Origin: Acidobacteriaceae bacterium | GTDB taxonomy: Bacteria > Acidobacteriota > Terriglobia > Terriglobales > Acidobacteriaceae | DNA length: 64,000 nucleotides | Assembly (NCBI GenBank): GCA_003138515.1 | Contig: PLGG01000012.1 | Coordinates: 1-64,000, forward strand | Reading direction: 5' to 3' | Shown: in pieces, positions 36,094 to 45,125 of the stretch | Layout of the letters: every line of letters starts with the position of its first letter | Position numbering within the stretch: position 1 is the first letter of the stretch | The notes under the pieces: generated by a model | Told to the model about the DNA's origin: nothing | Database searches by the model: none | What the model saw: the letters and a program-made list of their open reading frames with translations, nothing else | Translations under genes and position numbers: made by a program

Positions 36094-37244
36094 AGTACCT
36101 CACCGAATTCCGCAACGGCGAAATCGCCCGAGCGCTGGCCCGCGAGATTACGCAGATCACCACGCGCCCGTGGAAGATCATGGAAGTCTGCGGCGGCCAG
36201 ACCCACTCGATTATCAGAAATGGAATTGACCAGATGCTCCCGTCCGCCCCCGGCGCGAGTGTCGAAATGATTCACGGCCCCGGATGTCCCGTCTGCGTCA
36301 CGCCGCTCGAACTCATCGATAAAGCCCTGGCCATTGCCGCGCTGCCTGGCGTCATTTTTTGCTCCTTCGGCGACATGCTGCGCGTCCCCGGCACCGACAG
36401 CGACCTCTTCCAGGTCAAAGGCCGCGGCGGCGATGTGCGCGTCGTCTATTCTCCGCTCGACGCCGTCGATCTCGCCGTCAAACACCCTGACAAACAAGTC
36501 GTATTCTTTGGCGTCGGCTTTGAAACCACCGCGCCCGCCAATGCCATGAGCGTGCACTTGGCAAAGCGCCGCGACCTGAAGAACTTCTCCCTTCTCGTCT
36601 CGCACGTTCTCGTTCCACCAGCCATTACCGCCATTCTTCAGTCGCCCGGCAACCAGGTTCAGGCCTTTCTCGCCGCGGGTCACGTCTGCAGCGTGATGGG
36701 CTACTGGCAGTACCCACCGATTGCCGAGAAGTTCGGAGTGCCCATCGTCGTCACCGGTTTCGAACCTTTGGACCTGCTCGAAGGCATTCGCCGCGCCGTT
36801 GTGCAACTCGAAGCCGGCCGCCACGAAGTGGAGAACGCCTACAGCCGCGTGGTCACCTTCGACGGCAATCAAGCCGCGCAGAAGCTGCTTGCCGAAGTCT
36901 TCGAGGTCACCGATCGTGCCTGGCGCGGCATCGGCGTCATTCCGAACAGCGGCTGGCGACTCAATGCGGACTATCGCGAGTTCGACGCCGAAGAGCGCTT
37001 TCACATCACCGGCATTCATACGCAAGAGTCGGCGCTTTGCCGCTCCGGAGACGTGTTGCGCGGAATCATCAAGCCGGCCGAGTGCGCCGCCTTCGGCAAG
37101 GAGTGCACCCCTCGCCATCCGCTTGGCGCAACCATGGTCTCCAGCGAAGGCGCCTGTGCCGCCTACTACAACTACGGCCGCTTCCTGTCAGCGGAAGAGC
37201 TGGCCGGCGCCGGCTCCGCGCTCACGGGAGCTGCAAATGGCTAA
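36090..37244 (+). CDS. hypD: hydrogenase formation protein HypD
   Basis: A 384-residue iron-sulfur protein that assembles the Fe(CN)2CO ligand set with HypC. Conserved blocks are [45 protein letters not shown] [49 protein letters not shown], and the late cysteines in [13 protein letters not shown] and [13 protein letters not shown]. The length is normal. It overlaps hypC by 4 bp and hypE by 8 bp, so the three are translationally coupled. Confidence 0.96.
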   Translation: MKYLTEFRNGEIARALAREITQITTRPWKIMEVCGGQTHSIIRNGIDQMLPSAPGASVEMIHGPGCPVCVTPLELIDKALAIAALPGVIFCSFGDMLRVPGTDSDLFQVKGRGGDVRVVYSPLDAVDLAVKHPDKQVVFFGVGFETTAPANAMSVHLAKRRDLKNFSLLVSHVLVPPAITAILQSPGNQVQAFLAAGHVCSVMGYWQYPPIAEKFGVPIVVTGFEPLDLLEGIRRAVVQLEAGRHEVENAYSRVVTFDGNQAAQKLLAEVFEVTDRAWRGIGVIPNSGWRLNADYREFDAEERFHITGIHTQESALCRSGDVLRGIIKPAECAAFGKECTPRHPLGATMVSSEGACAAYYNYGRFLSAEELAGAGSALTGAANG

Positions 37245-38334
37245 CGATCTCAACACCATCGCGCCGCATTCGGAAAAAGCCGCGCCGGACTTTTCCAACT
37301 GGAGTTGCCCGCTTCCTCTCGCTGACTATCCCAGCATCGTGATGGGCCACGGCGGCGGCGGCAAACTCGGCTCCGAGCTGGTCGAGCATCTTTTTCTTCC
37401 CGCGTTCCGCAATCCCGCTCTCGAAAATCTGGGTGACGCCGCTGTGCTTGAAGCGGCCGGCGCGCGCATCGCGCTCAGCACGGATTCTTTCGTCGTGCAG
37501 CCGCTTTTTTTCCCCGGCGGATCGATCGGTGAGCTGGCTGTCAACGGAACTGTGAACGATCTCGCGGTTTCGGGAGCCGAACCGAAGTTCCTCAGCGCAA
37601 GCTTCATCCTCGAAGAAGGTTTCTCAGTGGCCCAGCTCGCGGCCATCGTTGACGCAATGGCCAAGTCCGCAGCAACCGCCGGCGTCCAGATCGTCACTGG
37701 CGACACAAAGGTTGTCGAGCGTGGTCACGGCGACGGTTGCTACATCACCACTGCGGGCGTCGGAGTTCTCCGCGCGGGCATTCAAGTGGGCCCGCATCGC
37801 GTTCAGCCCGGTGATGCGGTCATCGTCTCCGGAACCATCGGCGACCACGGCATGGCGATCATGAGCGTGCGCGAAGGCCTCGAATTCGAAAGCCCCATCC
37901 GCTCTGACTGCGCCGCGCTCAACGGCATGATCGCCGAAGTTCTAGACGCCGCGGGTGCGTCCGTGCATGCGATGCGCGATCCCACTCGCGGCGGCCTCGC
38001 CTCCACTCTGAACGAAATCGCGCAGTCTTCAAATGTCGGCATCGTCGTCAACGAAGCCAGCGTTCCCGTGCGACACGAAGTGCAGTCGGCCTGCGAACTG
38101 CTCGGCCTCGATCCGGTCTACGTTGCCAATGAGGGCAAGGTCGTCTTCTTCGTCGCGCCCGAAGCCGCAGATCGCGTGCTCGCCGTCCTGCGTGCCCACC
38201 CCCTCGGAAAAGACGCCGCACACATCGGCCACGCCACTGCCGAGCACAAACGCATGTTGGTCGCGCGCACCGCCATGGGCGCCAACCGTGTCATTCCCAC
38301 CATGATCGGCGAGCAGTTGCCACGCATCTGTTAG
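37237..38334 (+). CDS. hypE: carbamoyl-dehydratase HypE
   Basis: A 365-residue PurM-fold enzyme that converts the thiocarboxamide on its own C-terminal Cys into thiocyanate, the source of the cyanide ligands. The N-terminal [18 protein letters not shown], the ATP-binding [23 protein letters not shown] and the obligatory C-terminal PRIC are all present. The frame is open far upstream within hypD, but GGGAG precedes the ATG at 37237. HypA, HypB, HypF and hydrogenase structural genes are not in the window. Confidence 0.96.
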   Translation: MANDLNTIAPHSEKAAPDFSNWSCPLPLADYPSIVMGHGGGGKLGSELVEHLFLPAFRNPALENLGDAAVLEAAGARIALSTDSFVVQPLFFPGGSIGELAVNGTVNDLAVSGAEPKFLSASFILEEGFSVAQLAAIVDAMAKSAATAGVQIVTGDTKVVERGHGDGCYITTAGVGVLRAGIQVGPHRVQPGDAVIVSGTIGDHGMAIMSVREGLEFESPIRSDCAALNGMIAEVLDAAGASVHAMRDPTRGGLASTLNEIAQSSNVGIVVNEASVPVRHEVQSACELLGLDPVYVANEGKVVFFVAPEAADRVLAVLRAHPLGKDAAHIGHATAEHKRMLVARTAMGANRVIPTMIGEQLPRIC

Positions 38335-38429
38335 TTCCTCCGCTGCTTCGTTAGGCTCATCGCCGCTCCGATCAAATCCACGATCTAACCTGCCCGCGAA
38401 GATGAGTTTTTTCAAATTACATTCGTAAG

Positions 38430-38458
38430 TTGGCCTTCCTCACTCCCCGTCCTATACT
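38430..38458 (+). promoter_or_regulatory. sigma-70 type promoter for the S53 protease gene
   Basis: TTGGCC (38430-38435), 17 bp, then TATACT (38453-38458). The -35 matches in 4 of 6 and the -10 in 5 of 6 positions. It lies about 100 bp before the chosen start of the protease reading frame. Confidence 0.45.
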
Positions 38459-38559
38459 TCTCAGACCACGGCTTCCCTCGCCGATACATGAGAAAGGGCT
38501 AAAACCGCGCACAGCTCGCATCGAGCTGCCGTTGGTTTGTGCCTCTGCGATCAACCCGA

Positions 38560-40824
38560 ATGCGCCAACGCATAAGAACCGTCTCATGTCTCGCCTCCGC
38601 GCTGCTGCTTGCAAGCTGCGGCGGAAACCCTCGCGTCGTCGCGCCGCCAACAAACGCGCCGCTTCCCGTAGCTGGCGCTTCAAGCCCCATCGACGAGTCG
38701 CGGATGGTCGCGCTCCATGGCAATGTGTATCCCTTGGCTCGTAAGGAGTTCGATCAGGGAGTCGTCGATCCCGCCACGCGCCTCGACCGCATGCTGCTCC
38801 TGCTCAACTCCTCGCCAGCCCAACAGGCGGACCTCGACGATCTCGTAGCCGCGCAGCAGGATCCACATTCGCCGCTTTATCACCAGTGGCTCACGCCCGC
38901 CGAATTCGGCGCTCGATTCGGCGCGAGCGACGCCGACCTCGCGCAGGTGTCTGCCTGGCTCGCGTCGCACGAACTTGCGATCGAGGAGATTCCGGCCGGA
39001 CGACGGCTCGTCGTCTTCTCCGGTTCAGCCGCACAAGTTTCCGCCACGTTTCGCACTGGCCTGCACATCTACCGAGTCGACGGAATCCTGCACCTTGCCA
39101 ACGCTTCGGACCCGCAGATTCCTGTAGCGCTCTCCGGCCTTGTTGCCGGCGTGGTTTCGCTCCATGACTTCCGCCGCACATCGGAGATGCGCACGCGGAC
39201 ACCGCTCGCCGCGCAGCCTGATTACTCAGCCGGCGCAACGCATTACCTCTTCCCGGCTGACTTCGCCACCATCTACAACCTGAACCCGCTCTTCACCGCG
39301 AGAACCGACGGGACCGGCAGTTCCATCGCCATCGCCGCGCGCAGCAACATCCGGCTCAGCGACGTGGAAGCATTCCGTTCCATGGCCGGTTTGGCCCCGA
39401 ATGAACCCACGGTGACTCTCGACGGCGCCGATCCGGGATTGGTCGACCACGATCAGGACGAGTCCACACTGGACGCAGAGTGGAGCGGAGCCGTTGCACC
39501 GGCAGCCTCAGTGAACCTGGTCGTCGCGGCTACAACGGCCACTACCGACGGCGTCGATCTGGCGGCTGCCTGGATCGTGAACCACGCCGCCGCGCCGGTG
39601 GTGAGCGTGAGCTACGGCAGTTGCGAGCAAGAGATGGGCGCGACAGAGCTGGCTTTCTACAACAGCCTGTGGGAGCAGGCGGCAAGCCAAGGCATGAGCG
39701 TCTTTGTTTCCTCAGGCGACGCGGGCGCTGCCGGCTGCTCGGCGCCCACCGCCAACGCCGGATCAGCGACCGCCGTCAACGGCCTCTGCTCCTCGCCTTA
39801 CTCTACCTGCGTCGGTGGAACCGAGTTCAATGAAGGATCGAACGCGGCGCACTACTGGTCGGCGGCAAACTCGTCGGGCTACGGCTCGGCGCTCAGCTAC
39901 ATCCCCGAAGAGGTCTGGAACGAGAGCGCTTCGAACGGCGGCACAGGATTGTGGGCGTCCGGCTGAGGCGCAAGCGTGGTCTACGCGCAGCCCGCATGGC
40001 AAGCGGACGTGGACGGCGCAGCCGCAGCCAACGGCATGCGAGCAGTCCCCGACATCTCGCTCGCGGCCGCCGGCCACGATGGCTATTTCGCGGTGGAGAA
40101 CGGGTCGTACTGGATTGCTTCGGGCACCTCTGCGGCCGCGCCGTCGTTTGCCGGCATCATGGCGCTGGTGGCAGAAAGTCAGCACGGCGCTCCGCAAGGC
40201 AACGCAAATCCCCTGTTGTATGCCCTGGCGAACTCAACGGGCGATCCGTTCCACCCGACGCCATCCGGCGATAACACTGTGCCAGGCGTCGCGGGTTTCA
40301 CCGCCGCTGGCGCGACGTACAACCTTGCGACCGGCCTTGGATCTGTGGACGGAGCGTTGTTGGCGAACAACTGGAGCTCTCTGAGCAATCCTCCAACACT
40401 AGCGCTGACCGCCGCCGCACAATCCGTTGCGGTCCCCCAGGGCGGCTCGGCGGTTCTTGCATTTACAACCGCAACAGGAGGCTCATTCGCCGGAGCCGTC
40501 AGCTTCTCCGTCTCTGGCTTGCCGGCAGGCGTCGCGGCTGCGTGGTCCGCGAATCCACTCACGCCATCAGCAAGTGCCAGCACGAATCATGTCACGCTCA
40601 CCCTAACGGCGGCGCCGAGATCAGCCATGGGTTACTTCCCGCTTGTCGCTTCGGCTGTGGGCGACGGTCTCACGTCAAAGCAGGCCCTGACTCTGCTGGT
40701 TCAGCCCCACTCGATCGCTTGCTCGCGCTTCGGTTTGTTGCCCACGAGATGCGCGCCGCTGCCGCGCACGCCAATTCCGCTGGCCGATCAGCCGCACAAT
40801 TTCAACTCAGTGCGCTCCCGCTAA
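38560..40824 (+). pseudogene. S53 (sedolisin/kumamolisin) protease split by an in-frame TGA
   Basis: One continuous S53 reading frame interrupted only by TGA at 39964-39966. Residues 1-23 are a lipoprotein-like signal with lipobox LLASC. A pro-kumamolisin activation domain follows (SPLYHQWLTPAEFGARFG), then the catalytic domain: Glu and Asp in ESTLDAEWSG, Asp in VSSGDAGAAG, and, after the stop, Ser in GTSAAAPSFAG. A C-terminal Ig-like module follows. The TGA stands where the family has Gly in a GGG-type stretch before the VYAQPAWQ block, so a single GGA-to-TGA change explains it. All catalytic residues survive, which suggests a recent mutation or a sequencing error. Confidence 0.8.
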
Positions 40825-40833
40825 CGAGAGCGC

Positions 40834-41655
40834 CTATGCAAACAATCCGAACGCCTGTTCGATTCGTGCGGGCAATGCTGCGGGGGCGTCAGGAAGCTTT
40901 TCGGTGATCTCAAGCACAGTTGCCGGCTGCGACGCCAGCGCTTTAATCCCCTTAACCGTTACCGGCCAGTCGATCGTGCCACCGCCGGGCCACAGGTGCT
41001 CGTCCTTGAAGCCGCGATTGTCGTGCACATGAACGGATGCGATGCGCTCGCCCAGAGTGGCGATCGCCGCGGCGGTTCCAACAGTGATGTGCGCATGGCC
41101 AAGATCGATGCACACGCCGACGTTTGCCAGGTGGCCCATTTCGAGAATCAGAACCAGGTGTTCGGGAGTCGTGGCCTCGCTCAGCAGATTCTCCACCAGC
41201 AGTCGCACACCAAGTGGCCGGGCAAACGCGCCCAAATGCTCAAGAGCGGTGAGCGCAAGCTCAATGGTGCGTTGCGACCAGGCGTCGTCCCGCTCGCCGA
41301 GATGGACCACTAGATTGCGAAGCGGGATGTGCTCGGCCGTTTCCAGGGCACGCTTGATCTCATCCATGGCGTCGATGCGCCGCGCCTTGTCAGGGTGGAG
41401 TACATTCACGCCAAGACCGCCGGAGCGGCCCATTTCGCGGTCTGCATACAACGGGGCGTGCATGGAGAACGGTTGCAGCGCGTTCCCTCGGAACCACTCG
41501 GCGAGCTCCGCCACATCCTCGCGGCTGGTGTAGTCGAAGTGCTGGCGCGCGGCGAAGATCTCCACTGCCTGCGCACCGGAGCGATCCGCCAGTTCAAGCA
41601 GACCCGGATGCAGGCGATGGTTCAGGAACAGATGAGTCGAAAGAACGCGCAGCAT
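40834..41655 (-). CDS. xylose-isomerase-like TIM-barrel protein
   Basis: A 273-residue member of the AP endonuclease 2/sugar phosphate isomerase-epimerase fold. Metal-ligand positions are seen as Glu in RLLVENLLSE, Asp-His in CIDLGHAHI, the HVHDNRG block and Glu in VLEITE near the end. This set is typical of enzymes that isomerise or epimerise sugars such as hydroxypyruvate or tagatose derivatives; the substrate is not known. It is convergent with the broken protease frame and divergent from the phosphatase gene. Confidence 0.83.
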   Translation of the reverse strand: MLRVLSTHLFLNHRLHPGLLELADRSGAQAVEIFAARQHFDYTSREDVAELAEWFRGNALQPFSMHAPLYADREMGRSGGLGVNVLHPDKARRIDAMDEIKRALETAEHIPLRNLVVHLGERDDAWSQRTIELALTALEHLGAFARPLGVRLLVENLLSEATTPEHLVLILEMGHLANVGVCIDLGHAHITVGTAAAIATLGERIASVHVHDNRGFKDEHLWPGGGTIDWPVTVKGIKALASQPATVLEITEKLPDAPAALPARIEQAFGLFA

Positions 41656-41905
41656 CTTCGAGAAGCCCCTTGCGCCAGACGAATGAACGATGCAGACCAG
41701 GCGCTAGGATCATTCTCGCACCCTGACAGGGATTTCCCGCATAGGATCTGTTGCGACAGATGATGCGGGACGCAGACGCTCGTTGCGCGGCGTCGATCTC
41801 TCGTTGGCGCGCCAATGCCTTTTTTGGCTGCGGGAGTTGTCCGGCGCGGACGGTCTATCATCGATTCGGAGATGCCGCGATCGAGTGGTCCGGGAGTTTG
41901 AACCT

Positions 41906-42394
41906 TTGGACGGTGTGTTCTGGATCGAAGGAAGTCCGCCTGCTGGCCTCGCCGTTGTGCTGTGCCCGCGCGGCGACGATTCGCTCGGCGACGAGCTGCT
42001 GCGGTACAAGCAGAGCGGAGTTGAAGTTCTCGTTTCGCTTCTTGAGCCGAACGAGGCCATTTGGCTTGGGTTGGGGCAGGAGGGTCCGCTCGCCGAAGCA
42101 GCGGGCATGCGCTTTCTTTCTTACCCGATTCTGGACGTCCACGTGCCCGCCAACGTTGCCTCATTCCGCGCCCTCGTAGCGGGCCTGGCCGATCGTCTTC
42201 GCGCCGGAGAGCGCATCGGCGTTCACTGCCGGGGAAGCATTGGCAGGTCGACCGTTACAGCTGCCTGCACGCTCATGCACTTCGGCTGGAACGCGAAGCA
42301 AGCCCTCGGAGCGATCGAGGTCGCGCGCGGCTGCGCGGTGCCCGATACGGAAGAGCAGTTGCGCTGGATTTTGAGTTACAAGGCGCTGCCGTGA
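41906..42394 (+). CDS. dual-specificity/tyrosine phosphatase-like protein
   Basis: The conserved part of this frame begins near VFWIEG and ends with ILSYKALP. The phosphatase loop HCRGSIGRS is a complete CX5R motif with a general-acid candidate Asp in PILDVHVPA. It resembles small dual-specificity phosphatases that act on phosphoproteins, inositol phosphates or sugars. The start is uncertain: a TTG at 41906 has GGGAG nine bases upstream, a GTG at 41915 is possible, and the frame is open back to a TTG at 41783 (203 residues). It overlaps the next gene by 4 bp (GTGA), so the two are coupled. Confidence 0.7.
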   Translation: MDGVFWIEGSPPAGLAVVLCPRGDDSLGDELLRYKQSGVEVLVSLLEPNEAIWLGLGQEGPLAEAAGMRFLSYPILDVHVPANVASFRALVAGLADRLRAGERIGVHCRGSIGRSTVTAACTLMHFGWNAKQALGAIEVARGCAVPDTEEQLRWILSYKALP

Positions 42395-43047
42395 CTGCGC
42401 CAAAGCCGATCCCCAATCCGATCTCCAACCCGATCCCCAACCCGATCCCCAACCCGATTGTCGATCTGTGCTTTCCGCATCTTTGGCAGGCCGAAATCCT
42501 CGCAGCGCGACCGTTGATTCTGCCTCCGCGCCACTTCATCTATCCACAAGCCGCGGAGGAAGTCGAACGCGGCGCGCTCGAAGTGCTGATCCGGCCCAGC
42601 GCCCCCGAAGCGCAGCCTGTCGACTCTGGGCTGCTGAAGGCTGAAGCCTTTCTGGCCACTTGTGCGCTCGGCTTCCGCGATGCGGCGGCGCCAACCGGGC
42701 TATGGTCCACTCCAAAACCAGAAGAAATCTGTGCCGTCGCAGGAGGCTACGCGTACCTCATTGACACTACTTCGCCGGAGATCTTCACGATGATTCCCTA
42801 CCGGCCGGTGTTGGAAATTCGGCCGGTGGTGCAGATGGATCTGTTGCTCTTCGTTGGCCATCATTCGATTCTTGCGTGGGGCCGCGACGGCAAGGCGTGG
42901 GAGTCGGCAAAGCTCTCGGATGAGGGCATCACAATCGCCGGAGTAGCCGGCGGCGTTTTGCGCGGAACGGTTTGGGAGATGAAGAGTAACCGCGAGAGCG
43001 CATTCGATCTCGACTTGCGGAACGGGACGCGTTTGCCGGGCACGTGA
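42391..43047 (+). CDS. unknown protein coupled to the phosphatase gene
   Basis: A 218-residue product that I do not recognise. It starts at a GTG that overlaps the phosphatase stop codon. Residues 5-24 are a repeat, PIPNPISNPIPNPIPNPI, encoded by 12-bp tandem units. The rest is a soluble alpha/beta-looking sequence (FIYPQAAEEVERGALEVLI, VVQMDLLLFVGHHSILAWG, LRGTVWEMKSN) without signal peptide or membrane segment. Translational coupling suggests that it works with the phosphatase, perhaps as a substrate or regulator. Confidence 0.7.
   Translation: MTAPKPIPNPISNPIPNPIPNPIVDLCFPHLWQAEILAARPLILPPRHFIYPQAAEEVERGALEVLIRPSAPEAQPVDSGLLKAEAFLATCALGFRDAAAPTGLWSTPKPEEICAVAGGYAYLIDTTSPEIFTMIPYRPVLEIRPVVQMDLLLFVGHHSILAWGRDGKAWESAKLSDEGITIAGVAGGVLRGTVWEMKSNRESAFDLDLRNGTRLPGT
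42406..42457 (+). repeat. 12-bp tandem repeat encoding NPIP
   Basis: About four units of CCGATCCCCAAC (variants with T for C) follow the GTG start of the unknown gene. The unit is four codons long and read in frame as (PIPN), so copy-number change would lengthen or shorten the N-terminus without a frameshift. Confidence 0.75.
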
Positions 43048-43159
43048 TCCGGATGATCGCGGCGAAGAGTGCGGGAACCATCGCGCCGCTTGTTGCGTAA
43101 TCACCCTCATTCAGGTACGGAGCGCGAGCAGCCACCTATGATCGTTGTCTAAGGAAGCC

Positions 43160-43729
43160 ATGACAATACAGAACCTTTTCGCGGACCTGTTCTGGGTGTG
43201 GGTTGGGTCCGAGATTCTGCTTCAACTGGTCACGCGCACCAGCCGGAGCGCCGGCCAGATCAAAGATCGCGGGTCTCTGCTGCTTCTGTTTCCAGTGGTG
43301 TTCGCCTCGTCCTGGTGGGCCATGTGGTACGGCGACGTGCATCCGCACACCATGCTCGGCGGGGCGCACTGGCTTAGGACGGCAGGGCTAGTGTTACTTA
43401 TTCTAGGTCTGGCCATTCGCTGGACGGCGATTCTCACTCTTGGAGCCACGTTCAGCACCAATGTTGCGATTCATGCCGCGCAAACCCTACGCACCACGGG
43501 TCCTTACCGATGGGTGCGCCATCCTTCCTACACAGGCATGCTTGTAATCTTCACCGCAATCGGCCTTTACGAGCGCAACTGGATAAGTCTGGCGGTTGTG
43601 CTCATCCTTCCCACTGCGGCGCTGCTCTATCGCATCCATGTGGAGGAAATGGCGCTGACGGAAGCATTCGGCCCGCAATATCTTGAATACAGCAGGACGA
43701 CCAAGAGGCTCTTTCCCGGCATCTACTGA
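43160..43729 (+). CDS. isoprenylcysteine carboxyl methyltransferase-like membrane protein
   Basis: A 189-residue protein with about five membrane helices. The C-terminal half has the ICMT/PEMT signature: GPYRWVRHPSYTGMLV, followed by a helix and EEMALTEAFGPQYLEYSRTTKRLFPG, with the Glu and Arg residues that bind the methyl donor. Bacterial members methylate lipids or isoprenoid-like acceptors, but true prenyl-cysteine substrates are not expected. AAGGA precedes the ATG at 43160; a TTG five codons earlier is also open. Confidence 0.83.
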   Translation: MTIQNLFADLFWVWVGSEILLQLVTRTSRSAGQIKDRGSLLLLFPVVFASSWWAMWYGDVHPHTMLGGAHWLRTAGLVLLILGLAIRWTAILTLGATFSTNVAIHAAQTLRTTGPYRWVRHPSYTGMLVIFTAIGLYERNWISLAVVLILPTAALLYRIHVEEMALTEAFGPQYLEYSRTTKRLFPGIY

Positions 43730-43855
43730 AGTGGTGTGAGACTGGAAGGCCAGGATTGCGGATCGCCTTTGCTCCGAGCCCGCAGCGGGCCGATCAGGTT
43801 GAAGCCCTCCGGCACACGATCCAAAAAATGCCATCCAGAGATCTGAAACCTAGAC

Positions 43856-45049
43856 TTACCTCCGCGCCACAGCGACGCGCGGCTGGATCGTTCCGTACGC
43901 CGCATAAATGCCCTCGAACACCGAGTCCCAACTTGCGGCCAGCGCATAGGCGCGAGCAGCCCGTCGCATTTGCTCAAGGCGAGCGGGATCGCCAAGCAGC
44001 CCAGCGATTGCTTCGGTGAATTGATCGTCGGGCACGATGCGGCCGGTCCCGCCATCGCGGACAATCGTGCGCGGCCCACCATCGGGAGTGACGATCGCCG
44101 GCACGCCGCTGGCCAGCGCCTCAAGCACAACGTTGCCAAACGTGTCGGTATGCGATGGGAAGACGAACAGGTCCATGTTGGCGTAAGCGGTCGCAAGCGC
44201 TTCTCCGCGCAACACGCCCGTGAACTCCGCCTGCGGCAGCCGGTCGCGCAGCCAGGCCTCGTCGCCGCCGTGGCCGACGATGAGGAAGCGGAAGTTCGTT
44301 ACGCCCGTGCGATCAAGCTCCTCCTGGATCTGCACCAGCAGGCCAACGTTCTTCTCGATGGAGAGCCGGCCCACGAATCCGAGAATGCGCTCGCGGTCGT
44401 CGCCTTTGCGCATGCGCTTGGCGGGATGAAAAAGTTCCGCGTCCACGCCCCGCGGCATCAGATGGCAGGGCCGGCCGGTGTTGCGCTCGAGCAGCGCGCA
44501 AAGTTCGGGATTCGGCGCGAACAGCACTCGCGCCATGGAGTAGAACCGGGCCGCCGTTGCCATTGCCAGGTTCTCGATCGCATGGCCCGTGGCAGTCGAT
44601 TGGTGTTTCGGCAAGAGGCGCAGAAACCACTCTGCCCGTCGCGCCGCGTATTCGTGAACGTTGGTGTGCCAGCTCGCTGCAAGCGGCAGGTGCAGGTGGT
44701 GCGCCAGGCCCGCGCCCAGGATGCCTATCTCACTGGGCCCGGTGATATGGATCAGGTCCGGCTGGAAACGTTGGAGCACTTCGCCGATCAGCGGAATGTG
44801 GCGGAAGAACGCCGGATCAAGGCGCAAATCCTTTTCGAGAACGAAGGAAAGAAAGCCGCGCGGCAGTTCCAATGTCCAAACGTTGCCCTCTTCCATCACC
44901 GCCCGGGCGCGGTCACCGGCACGCACGCAAAGGAAGGGTAGATCGCGCCGCCGAGCGAAACCCTCAAAATGGCGACTTGTATGGGCGACTCCGTTCACTT
45001 CGTGGAACGAGTCGGGAAAATATGCGACGCGGGGAACTGGGGCGGTCAT
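43856..45049 (-). CDS. GT4-type glycosyltransferase
   Basis: A 397-residue GT-B fold transferase. The N-terminal domain begins VPRVAYFPDSFHEVNGVAHTS, with the glycine-rich acceptor loop; the C-terminal domain has ILGFVGRLSIEKNVGLLV, FLIVGHGGDEAWLRDR and the donor-binding FPSHTDTFGNVVLEALASGVPAIV with the EX7E-type glutamates. It resembles alpha-mannosyltransferases for glycolipids. A GTG at 45088 with GGAG at five bases is an alternative start, but that GGAG belongs to the 9-bp array, so I prefer the ATG at 45049. Confidence 0.85.
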   Translation of the reverse strand: MTAPVPRVAYFPDSFHEVNGVAHTSRHFEGFARRRDLPFLCVRAGDRARAVMEEGNVWTLELPRGFLSFVLEKDLRLDPAFFRHIPLIGEVLQRFQPDLIHITGPSEIGILGAGLAHHLHLPLAASWHTNVHEYAARRAEWFLRLLPKHQSTATGHAIENLAMATAARFYSMARVLFAPNPELCALLERNTGRPCHLMPRGVDAELFHPAKRMRKGDDRERILGFVGRLSIEKNVGLLVQIQEELDRTGVTNFRFLIVGHGGDEAWLRDRLPQAEFTGVLRGEALATAYANMDLFVFPSHTDTFGNVVLEALASGVPAIVTPDGGPRTIVRDGGTGRIVPDDQFTEAIAGLLGDPARLEQMRRAARAYALAASWDSVFEGIYAAYGTIQPRVAVARR

Positions 45050-45091
45050 ATCGACAGCGAGACTGGCTACGCTGGCAAGGGCTGTCACGCA

Positions 45092-45118
45092 AACTCCGCT
45101 AACACCGCTGACTCCAAT
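45092..45118. repeat. 9-bp tandem array at the PHP-gene/GT-gene boundary
   Basis: Three units, AACTCCGCT, AACACCGCT and GACTCCAAT, lie between the stop codon of the PHP-like gene (45126) and the glycosyltransferase start. Same family as the arrays at 18804, 25429 and 36043. Confidence 0.55.
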
Positions 45119-45125
45119 GTCTTAT

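Noticed and set aside
36721..37236. Upstream extension of hypE in the same frame
   Set aside because: The extension overlaps hypD, has no family similarity, and a good ribosome site exists at the ATG at 37237.
39964..39966. TGA read as selenocysteine
   Set aside because: S53 proteases are not selenoproteins, the position is a Gly codon in the family, and no SECIS-like hairpin was seen directly after it.
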